The notes below the pieces were generated by a model. The model saw only the letters and a list, made by a program, of their open reading frames with translations. It searched no databases and was not told the DNA's origin. The position numbers and the translations under genes are program-made. From an uncultured Rhodobiaceae bacterium (GTDB taxonomy: Bacteria > Pseudomonadota > Alphaproteobacteria > RS24), in the NCBI GenBank assembly GCA_913051715.1, contig CAJXCG010000008.1, positions 1 through 37,154 on the forward strand: a DNA stretch of 37,154 nt, read 5' to 3'. The number at the start of each line of letters is the position of its first letter. The stretch's first letter is position 1. This document shows positions 1 through 9,164 of this stretch, one piece after another.

Positions 1-56
1 CATGAAGCATGTTCTTTCAGCGGCCTATTAATGAACAATAGGTTTGGGAGCACGAG

Positions 57-929
57 GTGGCTAGTTTTAAATCAAGACGCAGCGAACTTCGTGTTATCAG
101 CGTTTCCGGCATCGCTATAATATGCCTGTTATTTGCCGCCATCTGTCTGGTATTTGTTGCCCGCAATGACCGCTTAATAGGAAATTTGCGCCAACTTATG
201 TCGGATGTGTTTACGCCGACCTATGATCTGATTTCCCGCCCCAGTGTCGAGTTACGCAAAATGCGAAATGTGGCGACCAATTTGGTTGACTTGCAAGCCA
301 GCTATCAAGAATTGCAGCTGGAAAACCAACGTCTGCGTGAGCAGGTTGTTGAATTGCAGCGCAATCGCGTATTGCTGGACCGCTACCGCGAATTGCTGGC
401 CCTGCCCGTAGAGCCGGAACTGCATGTTATTTCGGCGCGCGTAATTGCCGATTTACAAAGCCCATTTGTACGCACACTGGTGGCAAATTCCGGACGCCTT
501 GCCGGTGTGAAGGAGGGGCAGGCCGTCACGGGTGGGCGCGGTCTTATCGGGCGCATTGTGTCGGTCGGGCGCGTTTCCAGCCGCTTATTGCTGCTCACGG
601 ATTTTAACAGCCACGTGCCCGTGCTCATTATGCCTGACAATATTCGCGCCATTCTGTCGGGCAGCAATGCCGACAATCCGGTCTTGCGGTTTTTACCCAA
701 AAACACGGTCATTCGAGAAGGCGCGCAGGTGGTGACATCGGGCGATGGCGGGCAGGTGCCCATCGGTATTCCGGTTGGGGTTGTGCGCGTCGACACTAAC
801 GGGCAACCCATCGTCGACTTACGGGAAAATCTGCAAAATCTCAGTTATGTCCGTATCATTTCGACCCGCGATATCGCGCTGCCGCCGCGCGAGACGGAAG
901 GGCAAAATTTGTCGGTGTCGGGACAATGA
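57..929 (+). CDS. mreC: Rod shape-determining protein MreC (GTG start)
   Basis: N-terminal TM segment, coiled coil and MreC beta domain (VIADLQSPFVRTLVANSGRLAGVKEGQAV..GLIGRI); followed by mreD, PBP2, rodA. Confidence 0.93.
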   Translation: MASFKSRRSELRVISVSGIAIICLLFAAICLVFVARNDRLIGNLRQLMSDVFTPTYDLISRPSVELRKMRNVATNLVDLQASYQELQLENQRLREQVVELQRNRVLLDRYRELLALPVEPELHVISARVIADLQSPFVRTLVANSGRLAGVKEGQAVTGGRGLIGRIVSVGRVSSRLLLLTDFNSHVPVLIMPDNIRAILSGSNADNPVLRFLPKNTVIREGAQVVTSGDGGQVPIGIPVGVVRVDTNGQPIVDLRENLQNLSYVRIISTRDIALPPRETEGQNLSVSGQ

Positions 930-1447
930 GCGGGCAATCTTCTCTCGGTGTGCAATCCCCCGGACAGCGCGTGCTGGTCAATGTGTTGCCGCTGTTTTTG
1001 GGTTTTATTCTCATTCTTATCGGCCATGTTTCTTTTGGCTTTGAAATCACGGCGCATGTTGATCCGGCGTTATTTCTGGTTCCGGTGTTTTTTCTTGCGC
1101 TTTACAGCAAACGCAGTCTCAACCCCGTCATCATCATGTTGCTGGGGTTTTTCAAAGATGTCATTGACGGCACGCCGATCGGTTTCTGGGCGGTGTTGGT
1201 GACGTTTTTTTTCCTCGCCGCGCATGGCCAACAGCGTGTATTGGTGCGCGCCAGTCTGCGCGGTCGGTGGTTGGGCTACACGGTCATTTGTACGCTGACA
1301 TTTTTCTTCGGCTATCTCATTGCCGCTCTGCGCGAGGATATGTTGAGCCTGTTTTGGCTCACCATGGGCTCGGCGCTTTTATCGTCTTTATGGTTTTTCC
1401 CAATCAGCCTAATATTAGGGCTGCTAATTGCTGAAGAACAGGAGTAG
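926..1447 (+). CDS. mreD: Rod shape-determining protein MreD
   Basis: Small polytopic membrane protein overlapping the mreC stop (ATGA); conserved mreCD order. Confidence 0.88.
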   Translation: MSGQSSLGVQSPGQRVLVNVLPLFLGFILILIGHVSFGFEITAHVDPALFLVPVFFLALYSKRSLNPVIIMLLGFFKDVIDGTPIGFWAVLVTFFFLAAHGQQRVLVRASLRGRWLGYTVICTLTFFFGYLIAALREDMLSLFWLTMGSALLSSLWFFPISLILGLLIAEEQE

Positions 1448-1457
1448 ACCCGAGGTC

Positions 1458-3275
1458 ATGGCCGGTTTTGAAGACGATGCAACAACCTTTACCCGTCGCG
1501 GGCTGGTGCTGGGCGTGTCGCAGGTCGCCCTGTTTTCGCTGCTGGCTGGCCGATTGCAATATCTCCAAGTCGCGCGCAGCGACCTTTATGCTACGCTCGC
1601 CGAAGACAATCGCGTCAATGTCAGGCTCATGGCTCCCCCGCGCGGCAATATTTTCGACCGCAACAAAGTCAAGCTGGCCGATAATGATCAGGATTTTCAG
1701 GTTGTACTCATTCCCGAGCAAGCAGGTGATCTTGATGCGACGGTTGAAAAACTTTCCCGCTTGCTCGGGTTTTCAGATCGACAGAAAAAAGACCTGCTGC
1801 GTCGCGCCCGGCGTGGGCCAAAATTCCGTCCGCTGACAGTTGCCGAAAATCTGAGTTGGGAAACCTTTTCGCAAGTTAATCTGAACTTGCCGTTTCTCGC
1901 CGGTGTGCAGCCGCGGGTTGGCGACCGACGCATCTACAGCTATGGCGATGCCACCGCGCATACGGTCGGCTATGTTGGTACCCAAACCCAGCGCGACATT
2001 GAAGTGCACGGCAATGCTCCCGCCAACATGGTCGGGCGCAGCGGCATAGAACGCTATTTCGAGGCCGCGTTGCGCGGTGAGGCGGGTGTGCGCCATGTCG
2101 AAGTCAATGTGCATGGGCGCACGGTGCGCGAATTGGCTTTTGACCCCGGCCAGCCGGGTGCCGATATTGAGCTGACCCTCGATATCGATTTGCAAAAATT
2201 CGCGCATGAGCGCATGGCCGGGCATAGTGGATCAGCCATTGTCATGGACACGCAAACCGGTGATTTGCTGTGCATGGTCTCGACACCGGCGTTTGATCCC
2301 AACATGCTCTCGCAAGGCGTGGATGCCAAAAGTTGGAACGAGATGGTCGGGCACGAGCGCAAGCCATTGATGAACAAAGTGCTGCGCGGGCAATATTCGC
2401 CCGGCTCGACGTTCAAAATGTTGGTCGGGCTGGCCGCGCTGGAAACAAAGGTCATCACGCCGGACGAGCCGATCGAATGTACGGGTATGTATTCCTTTGG
2501 CGGCGAAGACTTCCATTGCTGGAAGGATGAAGGCCATGGGCCCATGCGCTTTGAAGAGGCTATCGCAGAGTCGTGCGATACGTATTTTTACGAAATCGCA
2601 CGCCGTCTGGGGATCGACAATATTGAAAAAATGGCGCGCCGTTTCAATCTCGGTCAACCGACCGGAATTGAGATTGGCGGGGAAAAAACCGGTATTGTTC
2701 CCGGGCGCGACTGGAAGCGGGCCAATTATGATGCCGGCTGGCGCACCGGCGAAACCTTGATTACGGGCATCGGGCAGGGGTTTTTGCTGCTGACCCCGCT
2801 GCAAATGGCGGTGATGACGGCATCGCTGGCAAATGGCGGCCTGATTGTACGTCCGCGTCTTATCAAGAACACTGAACTTGTCTCGCCCGTACCCATTGGT
2901 CTTGACCCCCAGCATCTAGCGCTGGTGAACCGGGCCATGTATAAGACTGTCAACCGGCCCAAGGGCACAGCCTATGACTCGTCAATATTGATCAACGGCA
3001 ATCGCATGAGCGGCAAAACCGGAACCGTTCAGGTGCGCCGCATTTCCAAAGACGAGCGCGAAAGCGGTGTTTTGGCCAATAAGGACCTCGACTGGCATTT
3101 GCGCGATCATTCGTTGTTCGTCGGCTATGCACCACATAATAATCCGCGCTACGCCGTTGCCATCGTTATCGAACATGGCGGCGGTGGGGCCTATGTGGCG
3201 GCACCCATTGCACGCGATATTATGGCCGAGTTGCTGCGTAATGAAGACCGGGTGCGGCGCGGGGAAATATCATGA
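1458..3275 (+). CDS. mrdA: Penicillin-binding protein 2 (peptidoglycan transpeptidase); ORF opens at 1428, ATG at 1458 preferred
   Basis: PBP2 dimerisation domain plus transpeptidase motifs SPGSTFK, SCD and KTGT; MAGFEDDATTFTRRGLVLG N-terminus. Confidence 0.93.
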   Translation: MAGFEDDATTFTRRGLVLGVSQVALFSLLAGRLQYLQVARSDLYATLAEDNRVNVRLMAPPRGNIFDRNKVKLADNDQDFQVVLIPEQAGDLDATVEKLSRLLGFSDRQKKDLLRRARRGPKFRPLTVAENLSWETFSQVNLNLPFLAGVQPRVGDRRIYSYGDATAHTVGYVGTQTQRDIEVHGNAPANMVGRSGIERYFEAALRGEAGVRHVEVNVHGRTVRELAFDPGQPGADIELTLDIDLQKFAHERMAGHSGSAIVMDTQTGDLLCMVSTPAFDPNMLSQGVDAKSWNEMVGHERKPLMNKVLRGQYSPGSTFKMLVGLAALETKVITPDEPIECTGMYSFGGEDFHCWKDEGHGPMRFEEAIAESCDTYFYEIARRLGIDNIEKMARRFNLGQPTGIEIGGEKTGIVPGRDWKRANYDAGWRTGETLITGIGQGFLLLTPLQMAVMTASLANGGLIVRPRLIKNTELVSPVPIGLDPQHLALVNRAMYKTVNRPKGTAYDSSILINGNRMSGKTGTVQVRRISKDERESGVLANKDLDWHLRDHSLFVGYAPHNNPRYAVAIVIEHGGGGAYVAAPIARDIMAELLRNEDRVRRGEIS

Positions 3276-4402
3276 GCCTCAACACCACAGGCAGCGCCCG
3301 CGAGGGTGCCTTTGTTTTCGGTCAGGGCCTCAACTGGTTTTTGATCCTGACGGTGTTTTTACTGGGGCTGGTCGGGGTCGGCACATTGTATTCGGCGGCG
3401 GGCGGGTCTTTTGACCCGTGGGCCTGGCGTCACGGGGTGCGGCTCATCATCGGTATTTTTCTGATGCTGGCGGTGGCGGCGCTGGATGTGCGGGTTTTGT
3501 ACAATGGCGCCTATTTCATATTTGGCGGCCTGCTGCTTTTGCTGCTCAGTGTGCAGCTATTTGGTGATGTGACCATGGGCGCGAAGCGTTGGCTCGACCT
3601 CGGCATTGTCACGGTGCAGCCGTCTGAATTTATTCGCCTTGGCATGATCTTGGCGCTGGCACGATTTTATCAGTCGATACACCAAGATGTCGTGTCGCAT
3701 TTTCAAAACCTCTTCGTACCGGCGCTGATTATTCTTGTGCCGGTCATGCTGATAATCAACCAGCCGGATTTGGGCACAACGATTATGCTGGCGGTAAGCG
3801 GCATTGGGGTGCTGTTTCTTGCCGGCTTGAACTGGCGGTATTTTGCCGTTGGTGCCGTCGCCATTGTGGCGACCGTACCGCTGGTGTGGCAACGCCTGTT
3901 CGACTATCAAAAAGAACGTGTGCTGGTTTTTTTAAACCCCGAACGCGACCCGCTGGGCGCCGGCTATCACATTATTCAGTCAAAAATCGGCATTGGTTCG
4001 GGTGGCATGTTTGGCAAGGGGTTCAGCGAAGGAACGCAAAGTCGGCTTAATTTTCTGCCGGAAAAACATACCGATTTTGTGTTCACAATTTACGCCGAAG
4101 AAATGGGGTTTGTTGGCAGTGTGCTGTTGCTGGTGTTGTTTGTGCTTTTGCTGGTGCAACTTGCCTTTATTGCCAATCAAATGCGTAGTCAGTTTGCTCG
4201 GCTGGTTGTGGCCGGCATCGGGTTTTCCTTATTCGTCTATATTTTCATCAATCTGGCGATGGTCATGGGGCTTGCGCCGGTGGTCGGTGTGCCGTTGCCG
4301 TTCATTTCCTATGGCGGCACATCAATGCTGACATTCTTGATCAGCATTGGCGTGGTGCTCAGTCTTGAACGCCAAGTTAGGGTTGAAATGTCGCGCGGCT
4401 AA
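3272..4402 (+). CDS. rodA: Rod shape-determining protein RodA (SEDS glycosyltransferase)
   Basis: SEDS family signature (GAKRWLDLGIVTVQPSEFIRLGMILALAR; VVGVPLPFISYGGTSMLT); ATGA overlap with PBP2. Confidence 0.95.
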   Translation: MSLNTTGSAREGAFVFGQGLNWFLILTVFLLGLVGVGTLYSAAGGSFDPWAWRHGVRLIIGIFLMLAVAALDVRVLYNGAYFIFGGLLLLLLSVQLFGDVTMGAKRWLDLGIVTVQPSEFIRLGMILALARFYQSIHQDVVSHFQNLFVPALIILVPVMLIINQPDLGTTIMLAVSGIGVLFLAGLNWRYFAVGAVAIVATVPLVWQRLFDYQKERVLVFLNPERDPLGAGYHIIQSKIGIGSGGMFGKGFSEGTQSRLNFLPEKHTDFVFTIYAEEMGFVGSVLLLVLFVLLLVQLAFIANQMRSQFARLVVAGIGFSLFVYIFINLAMVMGLAPVVGVPLPFISYGGTSMLTFLISIGVVLSLERQVRVEMSRG

Positions 4403-4671
4403 GCGTCGGTGGCGGTGTCATCTGCCAGCAGCGCGCCCAGCTTTCCGGTTTCTTCCAGCATGTAAAGATCGTCGCAACCGCCAATATGCGTGCCGTTGAT
4501 GAAAATTTGCGGCACGCTTGTGCGCCCGTCGGCGCGCGCGCTCATTGCCGCCCGCATGGCCGGGTCGACCACGTCAATTTCGTCAAACGCCACCGCCTTG
4601 GCCCGCAGCAAATCCTTTGCTGCATGGCAAAACGGGCAGGTCTGCGTTGTGTAAATTTCAATTTTCACCAA
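4399..4671 (-). CDS. grxC: Glutaredoxin 3
   Basis: CPFC active site in VKIEIYTTQTCPFCHAAKDLL; TSVPQIFINGTHIGGCDDL. Confidence 0.93.
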   Translation of the reverse strand: MVKIEIYTTQTCPFCHAAKDLLRAKAVAFDEIDVVDPAMRAAMSARADGRTSVPQIFINGTHIGGCDDLYMLEETGKLGALLADDTATDA

Positions 4672-4726
4672 AAACTCCTGTCATCAATTTACGGATAAAG
4701 GTGTTTTTGGCAAGGGTGTTGACACG

Positions 4727-4969
4727 CTATTCGGCAGCTTCGCCCGCTGTGTCGCCAGCAAAGTCCAGCAGGGTCAAATTGCCGGCAACCATTCTGCCGT
4801 TGCGGCCTTCCTGCATTTCAAATTCGACACGCTGGTTTTCAAGCAATTGCTTGTAACCCGACGCCTGAACGGCCGTCACGTGAACAAAACAGTCATCCAA
4901 GCCATTATCAGGGGTGATAAATCCGTACCCCTTGGCAGAATTAAACCATTTAACTGTACCAGTTAGCAT
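4727..4969 (-). CDS. Cold-shock protein (CspA family); ORF open from 5044, start placed at the ATG at 4969 behind GGAGG
   Basis: MLTGTVKWFNSAKGYGFITPDNGLDDCFVHVTAVQ cold-shock domain with RNP1/RNP2 motifs. Confidence 0.92.
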   Translation of the reverse strand: MLTGTVKWFNSAKGYGFITPDNGLDDCFVHVTAVQASGYKQLLENQRVEFEMQEGRNGRMVAGNLTLLDFAGDTAGEAAE

Positions 4970-5119
4970 ACTCGCCTCCATATTCTTGAAAGCGCGCCGA
5001 AGCTGATATGCCGTCCAATCGAGTAAGGCGCATGGATTGGACACATTGCTTCGATTATGGAATTAGGGCGTCGGGGGGAAAAAACCAGAAATTAAACGTA
5101 CATTTGTAGGAAATGCGCT

Positions 5120-6121
5120 TTAACGCGCGTGCACGAGATTTGCCAAAAACTGGTCTGTGCACGCCTCCCAACTGAATTTTTCGGCGTGTTTGCGGGCTTT
5201 TTTGGAGGTTGCGCGCAAGGCTTTATCAACGGCTTTGGACAGGTCTTCATCCATAAATGCGCCGTCTGTGCCCTCCAGCACATCAAGCGGGCCGGTCACG
5301 GGAAAAGCCGCGACGGGCAGCCCGCTCGCCATAGCTTCCAGCATGACCAGACCGAACGTATCGGTCAGGCTGGGGAAAACGAATATGTCGCCGCTGGTGT
5401 AATGCGCCGCCAAATCCTCACCGAATTTCGGCCCTGTAAACACAACATCGGGATATTTTTGCTTCAACTGATCAAGCTGCGGGCCGCCGCCCACCACGAG
5501 CTTCGTGCCGGGCATATCAAGGTGCAAGAAGGCCTCGATATTTTTTTCCACCGAAACGCGCCCGACATACACGCTGACGGGCTTTGCAAGCTCAAGCGCG
5601 GGCGGACGCTTCGGGGTGAACAGGTCGGTATCCACACCGCGTGTCCAGCTTACGACATTTTCAAAGCCATGCCCGACCAACTCGTTCTCCAATGTTTTTG
5701 TGGCGACCATGACGGCAGAGGAGGGCGCGTGAAAGCGGCGAATGACGCGATACCCCCAACTTGTCGGTACACGCAACATCGCAGAGACATATTCGGGAAA
5801 TTTGGTGTGATAGCTTGTGGTGAAAGACAGCCCGCGTTTGACGCATAAATTTCGTGCCGCCCAGCCCAGCGGGCCTTCGGTGGAAATGTGAACCGCGTCG
5901 GGTTCAAAGGCGTCAAAGATCTGTCGGATTTTACGGGCGCCAAAAAGCGAGAGCTGAACCTCCGGATAAACCGGCAAAGGCACCGTCAAAAACATATCCG
6001 GTGTGATGGTGCGTATTTCAAGACCGCGGGCTTTGAGGCGGTCGATAACGCTTTGCATGGTGCGAACCACGCCATTGACTTGCGGATGCCACGCATCCGT
6101 TACAATCAAAATCCGCTTCAT
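5120..6121 (-). CDS. Family GT4 glycosyltransferase, Agt-like (diacylglycerol glycosyltransferase candidate)
   Basis: ILIVTDAWHPQVNGVVRT N-term and FVFPSLTDTFGLVMLEAMASGLPVAAF C-term GT4 motif; ATGA overlap with upstream metallophosphoesterase. Confidence 0.85.
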   Translation of the reverse strand: MKRILIVTDAWHPQVNGVVRTMQSVIDRLKARGLEIRTITPDMFLTVPLPVYPEVQLSLFGARKIRQIFDAFEPDAVHISTEGPLGWAARNLCVKRGLSFTTSYHTKFPEYVSAMLRVPTSWGYRVIRRFHAPSSAVMVATKTLENELVGHGFENVVSWTRGVDTDLFTPKRPPALELAKPVSVYVGRVSVEKNIEAFLHLDMPGTKLVVGGGPQLDQLKQKYPDVVFTGPKFGEDLAAHYTSGDIFVFPSLTDTFGLVMLEAMASGLPVAAFPVTGPLDVLEGTDGAFMDEDLSKAVDKALRATSKKARKHAEKFSWEACTDQFLANLVHAR

Positions 6122-6945
6122 GCGGGAACGGCGCTTTTGGTTTTTTTGCGCTCGGTGATCGTGCGGTTGCCCACAATATCGGCCCAGTGAATAATTTCCC
6201 AGCGCCCATCATGGTGTTCGACGAGCGCCGTGCAGCTTTCGACCCAATCGCCGTCATTCATATATTGAATGTCGCCGATTTTTTTCATTTCAGCATGGTG
6301 AATATGTCCGCAAATCACGCCTTCGACATTGCAGCGATCAGCTTCGCGGACAACGGCTTCCTCGAAATCGCTGATAAATTGAACCGCGTTTTTGACCTTG
6401 ACCTTGAGATAGGAAGACAGCGACCAATAGCGCATGCCGAGCATGCGGCGCATGCCGTTCATCACCGTGTTGAGAGCCAGCACAGCGTCATAGGCGTGGT
6501 CGCCAACATAGGCCAGCCAGCGCGCATAAAGCACGACATTGTCAAAAGCGTCGCCATGCATGATGAGGTAACTTTTGCCATCGACCGCTTTATAAGTGTC
6601 GGTCAAGCGCACCTCAATGCCGCCAAAATGTGTGCCGCAATAACGCCGTAAGCCTTCATCATGATTGCCAGGCACATAAATTACTTCAGTGCCTTTGCGG
6701 GCTTTTCGCAAAATTTTCTGCACGACATCATTATGCGATTGCGGCCAGTACCAACTGCGTTTCAAGCGCCATCCATCGACAATGTCGCCGACAAGGTACA
6801 TTTTTTCGCTTTCATTATATTTCAAGAAATCCAGAAGCAAATCGGCCTGACACGCGCGCGACCCCAAATGAATATCTGATAGGAAAATGGTTTTATAGTG
6901 ATTGGTCTGCGGGTTAACATCGTTCGGTGTAACAAGCTGCTGCAT
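6118..6945 (-). CDS. Calcineurin-like metallophosphoesterase (LpxH/PlcP-like, COG2908 type)
   Basis: FLSDIHLGS, GDIVDGW, GNHDEG, MHGDAFD and GHIHHAE metal-binding motifs. Confidence 0.88.
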   Translation of the reverse strand: MQQLVTPNDVNPQTNHYKTIFLSDIHLGSRACQADLLLDFLKYNESEKMYLVGDIVDGWRLKRSWYWPQSHNDVVQKILRKARKGTEVIYVPGNHDEGLRRYCGTHFGGIEVRLTDTYKAVDGKSYLIMHGDAFDNVVLYARWLAYVGDHAYDAVLALNTVMNGMRRMLGMRYWSLSSYLKVKVKNAVQFISDFEEAVVREADRCNVEGVICGHIHHAEMKKIGDIQYMNDGDWVESCTALVEHHDGRWEIIHWADIVGNRTITERKKTKSAVPA

Positions 6946-7029
6946 TACAAACCCCTGACAAAGGAACCAGTCTGACTATTGACAAAGAAGTATTGCAAAT
7001 TTGTAACGCGCATAAGTCGATGATTTTTA

Positions 7030-7854
7030 TTACCATTCTTCGTCGTCAGGCGGCGGTGGGCTTAATTTTGCCGGCACAATGGGCAGATTTGATTCGCGAA
7101 ACGGCTGAACCGCCACAATACGCACCGTGCCAAAGCGCGTGACAACATTAACCTCGCGCGGGGCCATGAAGCGGCCATTGGCAATGCCGACAAACTCCAA
7201 ATCGACGGGGCGCATTTCTTCGGCGCGCTCATAGGTTTTTTTCGGATATCCGGCAATCGGCGTCCAGCGTACACGGCACGCAATACCCCCGGTGGTGGCA
7301 TCGCGCGGCGCGCCCGCCATTGATTCGGGGCTGAGTTGGGCAAGGCGGCGTCCGTCAAACAGGCGCATGGGCGTGCGGCAAAACGCATCGCCTTTTTCAG
7401 GGCTTTGCAGCACCAACAAAGACAGAAACGGGTCGCGCGTGCCGAGGCCCACATCTTCGAGGGCCACCGGCACCACGATATTTTGCGGCGTTTCCGGCTT
7501 GTAATTGGTCTCGTAAGCTGCGGGCGCACCGTCGGCATAATCAAGCCGGGCAAAATTTACGCTGTCATCATCCGTCCAGCTATACTGCAGAGCTTCCGGT
7601 TCAATATTTTCACCCAGAATTTTCCCCGACGTTCTGATGAGGGCGCTGGCGTCGGAGAACAAAAAGCCGATGCCCGAAGAGCGCAACAAGGCCGATAATT
7701 GATACTGCTGCGCGCTCACAGCCAATTCCACATTGGCGCGGGCCAGAAGAATGCCGCGCAGATAAATCTGGTAGACAGACGAATAGGTCACCGGCCCGGC
7801 GATGGCGGGTGGGGCCAGCGTCAACAGCGCAAAGATCGTGGCAAAGCGGATTAT
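7030..7854 (-). CDS. DUF3108-family secreted/periplasmic protein; start uncertain (TTG 7824 in ORF track, but the signal peptide is encoded upstream to about 7854 without a canonical start)
   Basis: Translation GPVTYSSVYQIYLRGILLARANVELAVSAQQYQLSALLRSSG resembles DUF3108; upstream in-frame codons encode IIRFATIFALLTLAPPAIAG, a signal-peptide-like stretch. Confidence 0.65.
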   Translation of the reverse strand: MIRFATIFALLTLAPPAIAGPVTYSSVYQIYLRGILLARANVELAVSAQQYQLSALLRSSGIGFLFSDASALIRTSGKILGENIEPEALQYSWTDDDSVNFARLDYADGAPAAYETNYKPETPQNIVVPVALEDVGLGTRDPFLSLLVLQSPEKGDAFCRTPMRLFDGRRLAQLSPESMAGAPRDATTGGIACRVRWTPIAGYPKKTYERAEEMRPVDLEFVGIANGRFMAPREVNVVTRFGTVRIVAVQPFRESNLPIVPAKLSPPPPDDEEW

Positions 7855-7895
7855 CGCATGCTCCTTTAGTCAGACATGAAACAGTGTTACGCGGT

Positions 7896-9161
7896 CTACG
7901 CCATATTTTCAATGTCGGCGCGCAGCGTGCGCGATGCCAGCCACAAATGCAGCGCCGCCCACAGCCCCAAAAGTGCCGAGGCGACCATGGCATAGGGCAA
8001 GGCGCGCGCGCCGTAGCTGGGCGCGAAATAATCGCTCAATACCCCGATCATAAGCGGGCCCAGACCCAAACCGATAATATTATTGATGAACAGCAAAATC
8101 GCCGAGGCCAGCGAGCGCATTTCCGGTTTGACCAGCGTGTGCAGCATGGCAAGGATCGGCCCGAAATAGACCGCGCCAACGCTGACCGGAAAAGCCAGCA
8201 ACAAAATGGCCCATCTTGTGTCGGTCGCAAGATAGGAAGCAACCGAGAACGGCAGTCCGATCAGGGCTAATAGCGCAATCAGCCAGAGGTTCCAACGAAC
8301 ATCGCGCTTGCCGAGACGGTCTGCAAAATGCCCGCCCAGCGCGGTGCCGATGCCGCCGCCAATGCCGATCAGCAAGGCCAGAACTTGGCCGACCTCGATG
8401 GTGGTCATGCCGTGTACGCGCACGAAATAGGTCGGCAACCAGGCCACGGCGCCATAGCCGACCGTGACCACCAGAGTTGAGCCGATGATGATTTGGCGCA
8501 AGGTTTTATTGTGCAGAATATAGCTTGTGACCTCGCCCAATGGTGGTGCTTTTTGGGCTTCGCGCCCGTCGCTTAACCCGCGCGGCGGGTCGCGCAAGGT
8601 GAAGATGGCAACAACAACCAGCAGCAAACCCGGCAAAGCCACAACCTGAAACGCGGTGCGCCAGCCATAATGATGGTTCACCCATCCGCCGATGAGAAAG
8701 GCGATGAGCAGGCCGATATTGATGCCCAGCGCGAAAATAGCCAGCGGCGTGGCCCGTTCGCTGGGGGCATACATGTCGGCAATCATGGCGTGCGACGGCG
8801 GGCTGGTGCCGGCCTCGCCCACACCGACGCCGATGCGGGCCAACAAAAGCTGTACGAAGTTTTGTGCAAAGCCACAAATAATCGTCATCACCGAAAAAAG
8901 CGACAGCGAGACAATGATGATTTTCTTGCGGCTGATGCGGTCGGCGAGATAGGCGATGGGAATACCCAGCGTGGCGTAAAAGATGGCAAAGGCCAACCCC
9001 GACAAAAGCCCCAGCTGGGTGTCGGAAAGGCCCATATCGAGCTTTATGGATTGCAGCAAAATTGCGACGATCTGGCGGTCGACATAATTCGCCGTATAGA
9101 TAAACGTCAACAGCCCCACCGTATAGGCCTTGATAGCCGGTGTAAAATTTGTACTTGTCAT
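7896..9161 (-). CDS. MFS transporter, spinster-like
   Basis: 12-TM MFS; NYVDRQIVAILLQSIK, LADRISRKK, GVGVGEAGTSPPSHAMIADMY motifs. Confidence 0.88.
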   Translation of the reverse strand: MTSTNFTPAIKAYTVGLLTFIYTANYVDRQIVAILLQSIKLDMGLSDTQLGLLSGLAFAIFYATLGIPIAYLADRISRKKIIIVSLSLFSVMTIICGFAQNFVQLLLARIGVGVGEAGTSPPSHAMIADMYAPSERATPLAIFALGINIGLLIAFLIGGWVNHHYGWRTAFQVVALPGLLLVVVAIFTLRDPPRGLSDGREAQKAPPLGEVTSYILHNKTLRQIIIGSTLVVTVGYGAVAWLPTYFVRVHGMTTIEVGQVLALLIGIGGGIGTALGGHFADRLGKRDVRWNLWLIALLALIGLPFSVASYLATDTRWAILLLAFPVSVGAVYFGPILAMLHTLVKPEMRSLASAILLFINNIIGLGLGPLMIGVLSDYFAPSYGARALPYAMVASALLGLWAALHLWLASRTLRADIENMA

Positions 9162-9164
9162 GAT

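Noticed and set aside
4970-5044. 25-aa N-terminal extension of the cold-shock protein in the ORF track
   Set aside because: The ATG at 4969 has a GGAGG Shine-Dalgarno and gives the canonical MxTGTVKWF start; the extension overlaps the leader stem-loop.
5073-5084. GGGGGGAAAAAA homopurine run as a terminator or special element
   Set aside because: No adjacent stem giving a convincing terminator on either strand; short runs like this are not informative alone.
5129-5848. 239-aa plus-strand ORF
   Set aside because: Fully antisense to the GT4 glycosyltransferase; translation has no recognisable domain.
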